52,742 nucleotides of DNA, taken from NCBI RefSeq assembly GCF_006124995.1, contig NZ_QEWN01000013.1, forward strand, positions 1 to 52,742. Reading direction: 5' to 3'. The DNA is from Vibrio sp. Hep-1b-8. GTDB taxonomy: Bacteria > Pseudomonadota > Gammaproteobacteria > Enterobacterales > Vibrionaceae. The first letter of the stretch is position 1, and each line of letters begins with the position of its first letter. The notes beneath the pieces were generated by a model. The model was not told where the DNA came from, searched no databases, and saw only the letters and a list, made by a program, of their open reading frames with translations. Below are positions 1 through 9,184 of the stretch, one piece after another. The translations under genes were made by a program, and so were the position numbers.

Positions 1-707
1 ATACCGCGCTCGATACGGCCAGTTACTACTGTACCACGACCTTGGATTGAGAATACGTCTTCGATTGGCATTAGGAACGGCATGTCTACTGCACGCTCTG
101 GCTCTGGGATGTAAGAGTCTAGTGCTTCAGCAAGCTCAACAATTTTCGCTTCCCACTGCTCTTCGCCGTTTAGTGCGCCTAGTGCAGAACCTTGGATAAC
201 TGGTAGGTCATCACCTGGGAAGTCGTACTCAGATAGAAGTTCACGAACTTCCATTTCTACTAGCTCTAGAAGCTCTTCATCATCAACCATGTCACATTTG
301 TTCATGAATACGATGATGTATGGGATACCAACCTGACGGCCTAGTAGGATGTGCTCACGAGTTTGAGGCATTGGGCCGTCAGTCGCAGCAACAACTAGGA
401 TACCACCGTCCATCTGTGCAGCACCTGTGATCATGTTTTTAACATAGTCAGCGTGTCCTGGACAGTCTACGTGTGCGTAGTGACGTGATGGAGTGTCGTA
501 CTCAACGTGAGAAGTTGCGATTGTGATACCGCGCTCACGCTCTTCTGGAGCGTTATCGATAGATGCGAAGTCTTTCGCTTCACCACCGTACACTTTTGCA
601 AGTGTAGTACAGATAGCAGCAGTTAGAGTTGTTTTACCGTGGTCAACGTGGCCGATAGTACCAACGTTAACGTGCGGTTTAGTACGTTCAAATTTTTCTT
701 TAGACAT
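1..707 (-). CDS. tufB: Elongation factor Tu, 5' part (3' end outside window)
   Basis: EF-Tu is the GTPase that carries aminoacyl-tRNA to the ribosome A site. About 235 N-terminal residues are visible, starting [16 protein letters not shown]. The P-loop GHVDHGKT, the DCPGH motif and the NKCD guanine-specificity motif can all be read on the minus strand, followed by the start of domain 2 ([13 protein letters not shown]). The ATG at 705-707 is preceded by an AGAGGGAC ribosome binding site. Four tRNA genes lie directly upstream on the same strand in the order Thr-Tyr-Gly-Thr. This is the E. coli thrU-tyrU-glyT-thrT-tufB arrangement, so I call this copy tufB. It is truncated by the window edge and shows no sign of damage. 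Confidence 0.97.
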   Translation of the reverse strand, partial: MSKEKFERTKPHVNVGTIGHVDHGKTTLTAAICTTLAKVYGGEAKDFASIDNAPEERERGITIATSHVEYDTPSRHYAHVDCPGHADYVKNMITGAAQMDGGILVVAATDGPMPQTREHILLGRQVGIPYIIVFMNKCDMVDDEELLELVEMEVRELLSEYDFPGDDLPVIQGSALGALNGEEQWEAKIVELAEALDSYIPEPERAVDMPFLMPIEDVFSIQGRGTVVTGRIERG

Positions 708-845
708 GAGTTGTCCCTCTAGGTACGGATTTAGGTGGCTTTGATGACCACGCAACCAAAAAAGTATTGGTGATATAGTTACCTTCAATCACTAAACGTA
801 GTTTAGTCGAGAGAAAGTATCAAAAGGAAAAGTGTGCTTGAGAGC

Positions 846-921
<76 letters not shown>

Positions 922-933
922 ATCACTATTGAG

Positions 934-1008
<75 letters not shown>

Positions 1009-1043
1009 AACACGTAACTCTGTGAGCTATTTCCTTAAGAATA

Positions 1044-1128
1044 TGGTGGAGGGGGACGGATTCGAACCATCGAAGGCAGTGCCAGCAGATTTACAGTCTG
1101 ATCCCTTTGGCCACTCGGGAACCCCTCC
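1044..1128 (-). tRNA. tyrU: tRNA-Tyr (anticodon GTA)
   Basis: An 85-nt class II tRNA with a long variable arm on the minus strand. The acceptor GGAGGGG pairs with the 3' CCCCTCC, the anticodon loop is CTGTAAA (GTA), and CCA is encoded. It is second in the tRNA-tufB operon. Confidence 0.96.
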
Positions 1129-1178
1129 AAATTTTTATTCCAAGTCTCTCGTTCTCTAAAAAGAGATAAGCGGAGAAA

Positions 1179-1254
<76 letters not shown>

Positions 1255-1267
1255 ATAAGTGGTGCGC

Positions 1268-1296
1268 ATTCTATTGAATGATTTTCTACCTTGCAA
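1268..1296 (-). promoter_or_regulatory. Sigma-70 promoter of the tRNA-tufB operon
   Basis: On the minus strand the -35 TTGCAA (1291-1296) and the -10 TAGAAT (1268-1273) are separated by exactly 17 bp. A GC-rich discriminator (GCGCACC) follows, as in stringently controlled stable-RNA promoters. An A/T-rich run at 1301-1330 sits where an UP element would be. The transcript would start near 1261, just before thrU. Confidence 0.85.
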
Positions 1297-1465
1297 TAGC
1301 AAATTTAAAAAAAATTCTGTTTTTACAAAGTTTCTGCTTGTTTGCTGAAAATTCACGCAATTCATCGCCAAAAATTGACTTATGTAGACTATGTCGTTGG
1401 AAATCTTTAGCGGTTGTTGTATTTTCGCTGCTCTATCGTATTAGTAAAACCAAGTTAGGATGACC

Positions 1466-2389
1466 ATGACGCCGTATCTCTCTTTTAATCGTCAGCAGTG
1501 GGCCGAATTGCGTAATGCCGTGCCTATGACGTTATCCGAGGCTGACTTGGTTGAGCTACAAGGTGTGAACGAAAGGCTCACGATGGATGAAGTCGAGGAG
1601 ATTTACCTGCCTCTGGCTCGTCTGCTTAACCTATATGTAGCAGCACGCCAAAGCCGAAATACGGTGTTGAACAACTTCTTATCAAATCAAGAATCCGCTC
1701 CGCCATTTATCATTGGTATCGCGGGAAGTGTCGCCGTTGGTAAAAGTACCACCGCGCGTTTGCTCAAAGCGCTATTATCTCGCTGGGATAACCACCCTAA
1801 AGTTGAGCTGGTGACCACCGATGGTTTCCTGTACCCAAAGAAAGTGCTCGATAGACGCGGCATCATGCACCGAAAAGGCTTCCCTGAATCATACGATATC
1901 AAACAGTTAGTTGCGTTTGTCTCTGATGTAAAGGCCGGCAAACCGAATCTGGAAGTTCCGGTGTACTCTCACATCACTTATGACATCACTGACGAAGTCA
2001 AAGTGGTCGATCGCCCAGATGTGCTGATTATTGAAGGCTTAAATGTCCTTCAAAGTGGTATGGACTACCCTCACGATCCTCATCGCGTCTTTGTTTCCGA
2101 CTTTCTTGATTTTTCACTTTATGTGGATGCTGAGAGCACCATTATTGAACAGTGGTATGTCGAACGTTTCTTGAAGTTTCGTCAGGGTGCCTTTGCCAAG
2201 CCCGGCTCTTACTTTAGCCATTACACTAAGCTGACTGAACCACAGGCGATTGAAAAAGCGCACAGCATCTGGCAAGCGATCAATGGTGTAAACCTAGATG
2301 CGAATATTTTGCCAACCAAAGGACGCGCACACTTAATTTTGCAAAAAGGGCAAAATCATAAAGTCGAACAGGTATTGTTGAGGAAGTAG
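1466..2389 (+). CDS. coaA: Pantothenate kinase (type I)
   Basis: CoaA phosphorylates pantothenate, the first and feedback-controlled step of coenzyme A synthesis in the cytosol. The protein (307 aa) shows the P-loop GSVAVGKST near residues 87-95, then TTDGFL, the block KGFPESYD, and [16 protein letters not shown], all diagnostic of bacterial type I PanK. An in-frame ATG also exists at 1460, but the only Shine-Dalgarno-like run (TTAGGA, 1455-1460) would overlap that codon. It lies 5 nt before the ATG at 1466, so I chose 1466, which gives [12 protein letters not shown] as in the E. coli core sequence. It is divergent from the tRNA-tufB operon, as in E. coli. A terminator follows directly. Confidence 0.96.
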   Translation: MTPYLSFNRQQWAELRNAVPMTLSEADLVELQGVNERLTMDEVEEIYLPLARLLNLYVAARQSRNTVLNNFLSNQESAPPFIIGIAGSVAVGKSTTARLLKALLSRWDNHPKVELVTTDGFLYPKKVLDRRGIMHRKGFPESYDIKQLVAFVSDVKAGKPNLEVPVYSHITYDITDEVKVVDRPDVLIIEGLNVLQSGMDYPHDPHRVFVSDFLDFSLYVDAESTIIEQWYVERFLKFRQGAFAKPGSYFSHYTKLTEPQAIEKAHSIWQAINGVNLDANILPTKGRAHLILQKGQNHKVEQVLLRK

Positions 2390-2395
2390 CGAGAA
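2389..2395 (+). repeat. Single GCGAGAA heptamer at the coaA stop codon
   Basis: The heptamer GCGAGAA starts on the last base of the coaA TAG codon. The same heptamer occurs five times in tandem in the same position after trmL (17394-17428), and in two degenerate copies right after the aphA stop (45705-45718). Confidence 0.6.
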
Positions 2396-2403
2396 AATCT
2401 TGG

Positions 2404-2433
2404 AAGGTTGACGTGAAAGCGTCAACCTTTTTT
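2404..2433 (+). terminator. Rho-independent terminator after coaA
   Basis: A perfect 10-bp stem, AAGGTTGACG with CGTCAACCTT, has a 6-nt loop and is followed by a T run. The stem core GGTTGRC recurs in the terminators after trmL, argE, ppc and aphA. Confidence 0.93.
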
Positions 2434-2504
2434 CTGGATTTTAGACGTAAGTCCCTAACAAAAACTCTGTATCAGATACCTACTCAGCATCTATAACGTG
2501 CATC

Positions 2505-2571
2505 TCTCGAAGGGCGAAGCCCGTTCTAAACTCTCGCAGGACGAAGTCCGGTCTCGGAGCGAAGCGTTCTA
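2505..2571. repeat. Mini-hairpin repeat array, locus A (after coaA)
   Basis: Three units start with TCTCG. Each holds a tiny palindrome around a GAA loop: GGGC-GAA-GCCC (2512-2522), GGAC-GAA-GTCC (2539-2549) and GC-GAA-GC (2559-2565). Related arrays lie at 17542-17623 and 45782-45800. The array ends in TTCTA, whose reverse complement supplies the TAG stop of the convergent DUF805 gene. Confidence 0.8.
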
Positions 2572-3018
2572 CTTCCCTTCCGGTCCGTATTGATTCTCAC
2601 CATCCGTGCCTTTAAGGAAACCACACTCAACTAGAATCCATAGACCACAAATCAGTGCCGCCATTGAGCTCACTGCTTGTAAAGTAGTTGGTTGCGCGCT
2701 TTGGCTTGGATCGCCAACAGGCATGGTCATTCGGCCAATCACTAAAGGAATATTGAGCAGCAACCACCAACTTGACTTACCTCTGTCATGCCAACGTTTG
2801 GCGGTGATGGCGAGATCCGGTAGAAGAACAATCAGCAAGAATACCGGCAAAATAAGATGCGCTATGGATGGAAACAGAACATTCATTCCCAACGCAAAAC
2901 CGACAATTAGTAAGTAATAAGCCACATTCCAAGTCCAATAGGTTTTACGTCCTATACGACCGTGAAACGAGAATAACAGTTCTTTCATTGACATCTTAAA
3001 TACCCAAAATTTAAACAT
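2569..3018 (-). CDS. DUF805 family inner-membrane protein
   Basis: A 149-aa hydrophobic protein. The N-terminal pattern F-x-GRIGRKTYW, the central K-RWHDRGKSSWW loop and the C-terminal KGTDGENQYGP are typical of DUF805 (YhaH-like) proteins, whose function is not established. Three to four membrane segments are visible at roughly residues 30-50, 53-75, 82-95 and 115-135. No strong ribosome binding site precedes the first ATG. It is kept because it gives the usual N-terminal length of the family, but starts 8 or 10 codons further in are possible. Its stop codon lies inside the repeat array downstream. It follows the isomerase gene at 3036 with a 17-nt gap, so the two are probably cotranscribed. 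Confidence 0.85.
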   Translation of the reverse strand: MFKFWVFKMSMKELLFSFHGRIGRKTYWTWNVAYYLLIVGFALGMNVLFPSIAHLILPVFLLIVLLPDLAITAKRWHDRGKSSWWLLLNIPLVIGRMTMPVGDPSQSAQPTTLQAVSSMAALICGLWILVECGFLKGTDGENQYGPEGK

Positions 3019-3019
3019 A

Positions 3020-3040
3020 ATTAGATAAAAGTAATCTAAT
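3020..3040. other. Small stem-loop between isomerase and DUF805 genes
   Basis: A perfect 7-bp inverted repeat, ATTAGAT / ATCTAAT, with a 7-nt spacer. It overlaps the stop codon of the upstream gene and ends next to the DUF805 start codon. It could modulate translation coupling, but it is short and AT-rich and may be chance. Confidence 0.35.
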
Positions 3041-3383
3041 TCACCACTTTCTGAAAACTCTCTTTATCCATGTCGCGGATATTCACCGTTAGACTACGAA
3101 CATGCCCTGCCTGCTCTGACAGCACATCCATCAATTGACGTGACAGCTCTCTTTTTTGCTCTGTACTACGCCCATCTAACAGTTCAAAACTGATGTGGAT
3201 AAAGTCAACGCTGTCTCCTTCATCGCCAATCAACCAGTTGTGGTAACGCAGTGCCCTTGACTTGATTGAACCGATATCAAACAACCCACACTGGATCGCA
3301 ACCTGATGTAAGTCTTCCAACAACCCTTGAACATTGACACGTTCATCGACAGAGTTGGAGTATTCCATGACTAGATTTGGCAT
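3036..3383 (-). CDS. 5-carboxymethyl-2-hydroxymuconate isomerase family protein
   Basis: A 115-aa member of the tautomerase superfamily (HpaF/CHMI type), in which the N-terminal proline left after Met removal is the catalytic base. The start at 3383 gives MPNLVMEYS, exposing Pro as residue 2, and has GAGGA 6-7 nt upstream. A TTG further upstream is therefore rejected. Conserved blocks LVMEYSNSV, RALRYHNWLIGD and F-H-I-S-FELLDGRS are visible. No other homoprotocatechuate pathway gene is nearby, so the natural substrate is uncertain and the name describes the family only. Confidence 0.85.
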   Translation of the reverse strand: MPNLVMEYSNSVDERVNVQGLLEDLHQVAIQCGLFDIGSIKSRALRYHNWLIGDEGDSVDFIHISFELLDGRSTEQKRELSRQLMDVLSEQAGHVRSLTVNIRDMDKESFQKVVN

Positions 3384-3654
3384 AGTATTCCTCAAATGTA
3401 AGAGAGTTTCACGAGAAAGGGTGAATGGACAACACTATTACCAATTTCTATGCTTAATTCCGAGCATGTTTCAGCCAATCTGTACCATGGATCACTGATA
3501 TGTCCATCAATTGCACCAGATATGTGGCATGACTGCTCCTACCAATAATTTATATCCGGTTAAGACATGACGGTAATCATGATCTAACCCTTTTTATCTG
3601 TTATATTCTTACGAAGATTTTTTACATTAATTGATTAAACACGGAGATATTCCT

Positions 3655-4425
3655 ATGCGTCGTCCTGTAGTGATGGGTAACTGGAAACTTAACGGCAGCA
3701 AAGCAATGGTAAAAGAGCTGCTAAATGGTCTAAACGCTGAGCTTGAAGGCGTTGAAGGTGTAGACGTTGCTGTAGCTCCACCAGCGCTATACATTGACTT
3801 AGCGGAACAGCTAATCGCTAAAGGTGGCAACAAAATCATCCTTGGTGCACAAAACACGGACCTAAACAACAGTGGTGCATTCACTGGCGACATGTCTCCA
3901 GAAATGTTGAAAGATTTCGGTGCAACTCACATCATCATCGGTCACTCTGAACGTCGTGAATACCACAACGAATCAGACGAGTTCATCGCTAAGAAATTCG
4001 CTTTCCTGAAAGAGAACGGCCTAAAGCCTGTTTTCTGTATCGGTGAATCTGAAGCTCAAAACGAAGCTGGTGAAACTGAAGCGGTATGTGCGCGTCAAAT
4101 CAACGCTGTTATCGATACTTACGGTGTAGAAGCACTTAACGATGCAATCATCGCTTACGAACCAATCTGGGCAATCGGTACTGGTAAAGCAGCAACAGCT
4201 GAAGATGCACAGCGTATTCACGCTTCTATCCGTGCTCTAATCGCTGCGAAGAGCCAAGAAGTCGCTGAACAAGTAATTATCCAATACGGTGGTTCTGTTA
4301 AACCTGAAAACGCAGAAGCTTACTTCTCTCAACCAGACATCGATGGTGCGCTAGTTGGTGGTGCATCTCTAGATGCTAAGAGCTTCGCAGCAATCGCAAA
4401 AGCGGCAGCAGCGGCTAAAGCGTAA
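3655..4425 (+). CDS. tpiA: Triosephosphate isomerase
   Basis: TpiA interconverts dihydroxyacetone phosphate and glyceraldehyde 3-phosphate in glycolysis. The protein is 256 aa, the usual length. Seen: the N-terminal MGNWKLNGS with the catalytic Asn and Lys, IIGHSERR with the electrophilic His, the active-site [15 protein letters not shown] with the catalytic Glu, and the phosphate-binding YGGSVKP and GALVGGASL. The ATG at 3655 has ACGGAG 7-8 nt upstream and matches the E. coli N-terminus. An earlier ATG (MIKHGDIP) is rejected because it lacks both. A candidate -10 TATATT lies at 3602-3607. The gene stands alone and ends in a strong terminator. Confidence 0.97.
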   Translation: MRRPVVMGNWKLNGSKAMVKELLNGLNAELEGVEGVDVAVAPPALYIDLAEQLIAKGGNKIILGAQNTDLNNSGAFTGDMSPEMLKDFGATHIIIGHSERREYHNESDEFIAKKFAFLKENGLKPVFCIGESEAQNEAGETEAVCARQINAVIDTYGVEALNDAIIAYEPIWAIGTGKAATAEDAQRIHASIRALIAAKSQEVAEQVIIQYGGSVKPENAEAYFSQPDIDGALVGGASLDAKSFAAIAKAAAAAKA

Positions 4426-4449
4426 TTTTTCTAGATAATAGAAAAGAAT

Positions 4450-4476
4450 AAAGGTCAGCTTTTGCTGGCCTTTTTT
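4450..4476 (+). terminator. Rho-independent terminator after tpiA
   Basis: The stem AAGGTCAGC / GCTGGCCTT, with one G-T pair and a TTTT loop, is followed by a run of six T. Confidence 0.92.
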
Positions 4477-4534
4477 GTGTCTGTTGGCTCAATCAAGTAT
4501 CCTACGCTTTTCCGATCACTAGTAGTTGTGCCGA

Positions 4535-5878
4535 ATGCAGGATAAGCATGGCCTTTTAACAGGCTCAATTCCCCTAGTTCTCCGTCAGATGACCGTTCCG
4601 ATGACGTTCGGCATGATCGCGATTCTGATGTTCAACTTAGTCGATACCTTCTTTATCTCTCTGCTGGGCACACAAGCCCTAGCGGCGATCAGCTATACCT
4701 TTCCAGTGACCTTCGCGGTCAACTGTATCACTATGGGAATCGGTATTGGTCTCTCGACCAGCATTGGACGTTTGCTGGGACAAGGTCAAGCTCAAGACGC
4801 TGCGCGATTTTCTACCCACGGTCTAATCTTGGCAGTGACTCTTGTGGTGCTCGCTTCAGCGATGGGTTTCTTTTCCATAGAACCTTTATTTCTAGCTCTT
4901 GGCGCAAAAACTGATTTACTGCCACTGATAAAACAGTACATGCAGATATGGTATCTCACCATTCCTCTGCTGGTGATCCCAATGGCGGGTAACAGTGCAA
5001 TTCGTGCCACAGGCGACACAAAAACCCCTGCAAAAATAATGATGTTAGCTGGATTTATTAACGGGCTACTCGACCCGCTACTGATCTTTGGCTACGGACC
5101 TTTTCCAGAACTTGGAATTCAAGGCGCTGCCATCGCCAGTGCATTCAGTTGGCTTGGGGCTTTAATCGGTTCGCTTTATGTATTGGCCAAACGTGAGAAG
5201 CTTCTTGCTCTGCCTAACTTTGATTCTCTTTTAAAAGACTGGCAACAAATCCTTAAGATTGGTACTCCAGCGGCACTCTCTAATGCTCTAACTCCTATCT
5301 CAGGCGCTATTTTAATGATGATGCTCTCTTCTCATGGCACAGCAGCAGTTGCCGCTTATGGCGCAGCGCAGAGAGTTGAGTCAATTCTGATATTAGTTTT
5401 AATGGCGTTGACTTCAGCTCTAACGCCCTTCATCGCCCAGAATATGGGAGCGAATAATCCAACGAGAAGTTTTGCTGGTCTATTTCTTAGCATGCGCTTT
5501 TCCATCGTCTTCCAGCTCGGGATATTCATTATGATGGTGCCACTCAGTATCCCGATTGCAGCCCTTTTCTCTCAGGAGGTTGCGGTAAAAGATCTGCTTT
5601 GGCATTACCTGTTGGTGGTGCCTTTTAGCTATGGTTTTCAAGGCATAATGATGATGTTGGTCTCTGGACTCAATGCCCTTCATCAACCGATGCGTGCTTT
5701 CCAATGGAGCTTTATGCGTTTGTTTCTTTTTACCTTACCATGCGCGTGGCTTGGCGGTCAGTGGTACGGTATTGAAGGACTCTTTGTCGGAATTGCACTA
5801 GGCAATATTGTCGGAGGAACAGCGGGCTATCTTTATGCAACCAAACTTCGTCGTACTTATCTTACTTCACGGCCATAA
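4535..5878 (+). CDS. MATE family efflux transporter
   Basis: A 447-aa polytopic protein with about 12 hydrophobic segments in two homologous halves. The N-terminal PMTFGMIAILMFNLVDTFFIS, the repeat-like TPAALSNALTPISGAI in the second half, and the conserved GxGxxxS and ATGDT motifs identify the MATE (DinF/NorM superfamily) fold. Proteins of this type exchange Na+ or H+ for cationic drugs across the inner membrane. Substrates cannot be read from the sequence. The ATG at 4535 is preferred over a TTG three codons upstream, but no clear ribosome binding site precedes either. It is convergent with rraA and shares a bidirectional terminator with it. Confidence 0.93.
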   Translation: MQDKHGLLTGSIPLVLRQMTVPMTFGMIAILMFNLVDTFFISLLGTQALAAISYTFPVTFAVNCITMGIGIGLSTSIGRLLGQGQAQDAARFSTHGLILAVTLVVLASAMGFFSIEPLFLALGAKTDLLPLIKQYMQIWYLTIPLLVIPMAGNSAIRATGDTKTPAKIMMLAGFINGLLDPLLIFGYGPFPELGIQGAAIASAFSWLGALIGSLYVLAKREKLLALPNFDSLLKDWQQILKIGTPAALSNALTPISGAILMMMLSSHGTAAVAAYGAAQRVESILILVLMALTSALTPFIAQNMGANNPTRSFAGLFLSMRFSIVFQLGIFIMMVPLSIPIAALFSQEVAVKDLLWHYLLVVPFSYGFQGIMMMLVSGLNALHQPMRAFQWSFMRLFLFTLPCAWLGGQWYGIEGLFVGIALGNIVGGTAGYLYATKLRRTYLTSRP

Positions 5879-5883
5879 AACAA

Positions 5884-5909
5884 AACACCGACCTTTAGGC
5901 CGGTGTTTG
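5884..5909. terminator. Bidirectional terminator between MATE gene and rraA
   Basis: The stem AACACCGACCT / GGCCGGTGTT has a TTA loop and one mismatch. It has A-rich sequence on the left and T-rich on the right, so it can serve both converging genes. Confidence 0.85.
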
Positions 5910-5925
5910 TGTAAAGATTCACGGG

Positions 5926-6450
5926 TTATTCATTAACCACGATTTCTTCTTCATCGTCGATTTCTAAATCGACATCAAGTGGTTCTTGAGAAAGAATCAC
6001 CCCTGTGTTGTCTGCGTATAGGTAATCTTCTGGAAGGAAAGTGACGCCACCGAAGTTAACCGGAATATCAACCTCCCCCACACCTTGGGACGTTGCGCCT
6101 ACTGGAATAGAAGCAATCGCTTGAATACCGATACTCATGTCTTCCAGTTCATCCACTTCTCGGACGCAACCGTAAACAACAATACCTTCCCACTCGTTCT
6201 CTTCTGCCATTGACGCAAGTTCTGCATCAATCAAAGCTCGGCGTAAAGAACCACCACCGTCAATAAGCAGTACTCGACCAAGGCCGTCTTGCTCTAAGAT
6301 CTCACGGATTAACCCATTGTCTTCGTAGCATTTCACCGTAGTGATCTGGCCTGCGAACGATGCGCACCCACCAAAGTTACTAAACATGGGCTCAACGACA
6401 TCGACTTGCTCTAAGTAGATGTCGCACAAGGCAGAGGTATTGTATTCCAT
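5926..6450 (-). CDS. rraA: Regulator of RNase E activity RraA
   Basis: RraA binds RNase E and inhibits mRNA decay. It was first misnamed MenG because of its position next to menA. The 174-aa protein matches E. coli RraA closely: [43 protein letters not shown], the [16 protein letters not shown] loop and the C-terminal [21 protein letters not shown]. The start at 6450 has AAGGAA upstream. An acidic tail ([10 protein letters not shown]) extends the C-terminus. It lies 76 nt downstream of menA on the same strand, as in E. coli. Confidence 0.95.
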   Translation of the reverse strand: MEYNTSALCDIYLEQVDVVEPMFSNFGGCASFAGQITTVKCYEDNGLIREILEQDGLGRVLLIDGGGSLRRALIDAELASMAEENEWEGIVVYGCVREVDELEDMSIGIQAIASIPVGATSQGVGEVDIPVNFGGVTFLPEDYLYADNTGVILSQEPLDVDLEIDDEEEIVVNE

Positions 6451-6526
6451 AGTATTCCTTCCCATACCGTTCGTTATCTCCATCGAGTATATAGGGTCAT
6501 TAAGTCATTGCAATGACATGCATCAT

Positions 6527-7444
6527 TTAACTCACCAGAGTTTGAGCTATGACCACTCCAGCAAACAGCAAGTTGGTCACCATTGAGCATTTCACTATTA
6601 CAGGCATCATTGGCGCAATCTGCGCTGGTTGCTGTGCCAACCAGACTGCTCGACCATGTTTGTAGGTCACAATCAGACTGAGAAGAAAAGGCAGACTGAT
6701 CCATATTGGGCTAGGTTGATGCACCAAATAGGCGGCAAAAGCAATAACAGCACCCACTAGTAGGACAAAGTGGTACTGCTTAGCACGTTTTTGCCCAAGA
6801 CGCACGGCGACCGTCTTCTTACCGCATTCTTGGTCGTTCTCAATATCGCGCATGTTATTGATATTAAGGACTGCGACAGCCAGTAAACCACAGCCAATCG
6901 CTGGCAGGATCAGTAAAGGCGCCACGATGCCGGTATGCAAGAAGTACGTCCCTGCTACGCCAAGTAAACCAAAGAAAATAAAGACTGAAATATCACCTAA
7001 GCCAACATAGCCATAAGGTTTATTGCCAACGGTGTAAGCTATTGCCGCAACGATTGCCAACATCCCCAAGCCAATAAAAGCCAAGATGCTCTGTAAGCTT
7101 TCTAACGCGTACATCACCAACGTCAGACCCGCAATAACAGTCAGGACCACATTAATCATCATCGACTGCTTCATAGCAGACTGACTCACTGCACCTGACT
7201 GAATCGCACGCATCGGTCCAAGTCGATTTTCATTGTCGGTTCCTTTCACTGCATCGCCATAATCATTGGCAAGATTCGATAAAATCTGCAGCAGAGTCGC
7301 TGTCAAAAACGCCAATAACGCGACAATAAAAGAGAATTGGTGAGTGGAGTACGCCAATACGCTACCGGTTAAGATAGAAACCAATGCAAGAGGCAAGGTT
7401 TTTGGTCGAGCGGCATCTAGCCATATTTTAAGAGACTGTTTCAT
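6527..7444 (-). CDS. menA: 1,4-dihydroxy-2-naphthoate polyprenyltransferase
   Basis: MenA joins the polyprenyl tail to 1,4-dihydroxy-2-naphthoate, the membrane step of menaquinone synthesis. The 305-aa protein is polytopic. It carries the first Asp-rich prenyl-diphosphate motif NDYGDAVKGTDNENRLGP near residues 60-78 and the second, NNMRDIENDQECGKKTVAVRLG, near 195-217. Menaquinone is the electron donor for fumarate reductase, whose frdAB genes lie at the other end of this window. menA-rraA form a probable operon. Confidence 0.96.
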   Translation of the reverse strand: MKQSLKIWLDAARPKTLPLALVSILTGSVLAYSTHQFSFIVALLAFLTATLLQILSNLANDYGDAVKGTDNENRLGPMRAIQSGAVSQSAMKQSMMINVVLTVIAGLTLVMYALESLQSILAFIGLGMLAIVAAIAYTVGNKPYGYVGLGDISVFIFFGLLGVAGTYFLHTGIVAPLLILPAIGCGLLAVAVLNINNMRDIENDQECGKKTVAVRLGQKRAKQYHFVLLVGAVIAFAAYLVHQPSPIWISLPFLLSLIVTYKHGRAVWLAQQPAQIAPMMPVIVKCSMVTNLLFAGVVIAQTLVS

Positions 7445-7510
7445 AGGTTCTAGTTTAGTACCATCGGACTGACCTAGAATTGTGGCACATCAAACCTTGC
7501 AGATAAAAAT

Positions 7511-7538
7511 AAAAAAGGCCACCGAAGTGACCTTTTTC
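7511..7538 (-). terminator. Rho-independent terminator after efp
   Basis: On the minus strand AAAGGTCAC-TTCG-GTGGCCTTT forms a 9-bp stem with a very stable TTCG tetraloop, followed by a T run. Confidence 0.93.
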
Positions 7539-7560
7539 TAAAACTTAACCTAAGCAATGC

Positions 7561-8127
7561 TTATTTTACACGACTAACGTATTCGCCAGAGCGAGTATCT
7601 ACTTTGATCACTTCGCCGATAGAGATGAACAGAGGAACGCGTACTACTGCACCTGTAGACAGTGTTGCAGGTTTACCACCCGTACCTTGAGTATCGCCTT
7701 TTAGACCTGGATCTGTATCGGTTACTTCTAGCTCAACGAAGTTTGGTGGCGTTACCACGATTGGGTTGCCGTTCCAAAGAGTTAACATACAAGTGTTGTT
7801 TTCAACCAACCACTTAGCGTTGTCACCTACCGCTTTAACATCAGCAGCAATCTGCTCGAATGTTTCGTTGTTCATAAAGTGGTAGAATTCGCCGTCGTTA
7901 TATAGATAATCTAGGTCGATATCCATTACGTCTGCAATTTCACAAGTATCACCAGACTTGAAGGTTTTCTCTAGCACTTTACCAGAAAGAAGTTTACGAA
8001 TTTTTACGCGGTTGAACGCTTGGCCTTTACCAGGTTTAACGTATTCGTTTTCCAAGATAACGCAAGGCTCGTTATCAAGCATTAGTTTTAGACCGCCTTT
8101 AAATTCATTGGTGCTAACAGTAGCCAT
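7561..8127 (-). CDS. efp: Elongation factor P
   Basis: EF-P rescues ribosomes stalled at polyproline stretches. The 188-aa protein has the loop [10 protein letters not shown] with Lys34 at its tip, the residue that EpmA and EpmB beta-lysylate. It has the usual three-domain length and the C-terminal signature [35 protein letters not shown] precedes the ATG at 8127. epmB is divergent only 32 bp away and epmA lies at 49103-50074, so the factor and two of its modification enzymes are in this window. Confidence 0.98.
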   Translation of the reverse strand: MATVSTNEFKGGLKLMLDNEPCVILENEYVKPGKGQAFNRVKIRKLLSGKVLEKTFKSGDTCEIADVMDIDLDYLYNDGEFYHFMNNETFEQIAADVKAVGDNAKWLVENNTCMLTLWNGNPIVVTPPNFVELEVTDTDPGLKGDTQGTGGKPATLSTGAVVRVPLFISIGEVIKVDTRSGEYVSRVK

Positions 8128-8159
8128 TTTTTCCTCTTACATTCTTAGAGCTAAATTCA

Positions 8160-9182
8160 ATGCCGCACATCATAACCCGAAAAGTTGAATCTGTTGAGCA
8201 AAACTGGCTTAAACAGCTAGCGAATGGGATCTCGGATCCTGCAAAACTGCTCGAACAACTTGAAATTGATCCGACCCCTTGGCAGAACGGGTTTGAAGCT
8301 CGAAAGCTTTTTGCGCAACGTGTGCCGCAAAGTTTTGTCGATAGAATGGAAAAAGGCAACCCTTATGACCCGCTTTTACGTCAGGTGCTGCCCTTGAGTG
8401 AGGAGTTTGAAATTCATCAAGGATATTCCAACGATCCGCTCGAAGAGCAGAGCAATGCCATCCCAGGATTACTGCACAAATATCGTAATCGCGCATTAAT
8501 GATTGTAAAAGGCGGCTGTGCCATCAATTGCCGCTACTGTTTCCGTCGTCATTTCCCGTACGACGAAAACAAAGGATCTAAGCAAGTTTGGCAAACCAGC
8601 CTCGACTACATTCAGCAGCACCCTGAGATCGATGAGATCATTTTATCCGGTGGCGATCCTCTCATGGCCAAGGATGAGGAGTTAAATTGGCTCATCAAGC
8701 ATATTGCAGATATTGGCCATATTAAGCGCTTACGTATTCACTCTCGCTTACCTGTCGTCATTCCAGATCGTATCACCCAGACTCTGACGGACACATTGGC
8801 TCAAACTCGTCTACAGGTGATCTTAGTTACGCATATCAATCATGCACAGGAGATAGATCAAACTCTGACCAACGCATTGTCTCGACTCAAACAAGTTGGT
8901 GTTACTCTACTCAACCAAGGCGTGATGCTTAAAGGTGTGAATGACAGTGTTGCTAGCCAAGTTGCGCTGAGTAACGCACTGTTTGATGCAGGCATTCTGC
9001 CGTATTACATCCATGTACTAGACAAGGTGCAAGGCGCTGCGCATTTCTTTATTTCCGATCAGGAAGCCAAAAGAATCATGGCCGGCGTGCTGGAACAAGT
9101 CTCTGGTTACTTGGTACCGAAACTGACTAGAGAAATTGGCGGCCGCGCCAGTAAAACCCCTCTCGACCTACATTTAGAGTAG
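8160..9182 (+). CDS. epmB: EF-P (R)-beta-lysine aminomutase
   Basis: EpmB (YjeK) is a radical-SAM, PLP-dependent 2,3-aminomutase that makes (R)-beta-lysine for EF-P modification. The 340-aa protein has the radical-SAM cluster motif [17 protein letters not shown] with Cys120, Cys124 and Cys127. SGGDPLM follows for SAM binding, and [15 protein letters not shown] lies near the C-terminus where the PLP lysine sits. No strong ribosome binding site is visible before the ATG at 8160. It is divergent from efp with overlapping promoter regions. A pilin-like gene starts 2 bp after its stop. Confidence 0.95.
   Translation: MPHIITRKVESVEQNWLKQLANGISDPAKLLEQLEIDPTPWQNGFEARKLFAQRVPQSFVDRMEKGNPYDPLLRQVLPLSEEFEIHQGYSNDPLEEQSNAIPGLLHKYRNRALMIVKGGCAINCRYCFRRHFPYDENKGSKQVWQTSLDYIQQHPEIDEIILSGGDPLMAKDEELNWLIKHIADIGHIKRLRIHSRLPVVIPDRITQTLTDTLAQTRLQVILVTHINHAQEIDQTLTNALSRLKQVGVTLLNQGVMLKGVNDSVASQVALSNALFDAGILPYYIHVLDKVQGAAHFFISDQEAKRIMAGVLEQVSGYLVPKLTREIGGRASKTPLDLHLE
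8169..8197 (-). promoter_or_regulatory. Candidate efp promoter inside epmB codons 4-13
   Basis: On the minus strand TCAACA (8192-8197), a 17-bp spacer and TATGAT (8169-8174) give a plausible sigma-70 promoter starting transcription near 8162. Because the efp-epmB gap is only 32 bp, a promoter for efp must lie inside the epmB coding region or further out. Confidence 0.45.
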
Positions 9183-9184
9183 TA

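Noticed and set aside
523..744. Open frame antisense to tufB
   Set aside because: A shadow of highly conserved EF-Tu codons. Start and product are not supported.
1278..1463. Small open frame between thrU and coaA
   Set aside because: It overlaps the tRNA operon promoter and UP element, is AT-rich, and lacks a ribosome binding site.
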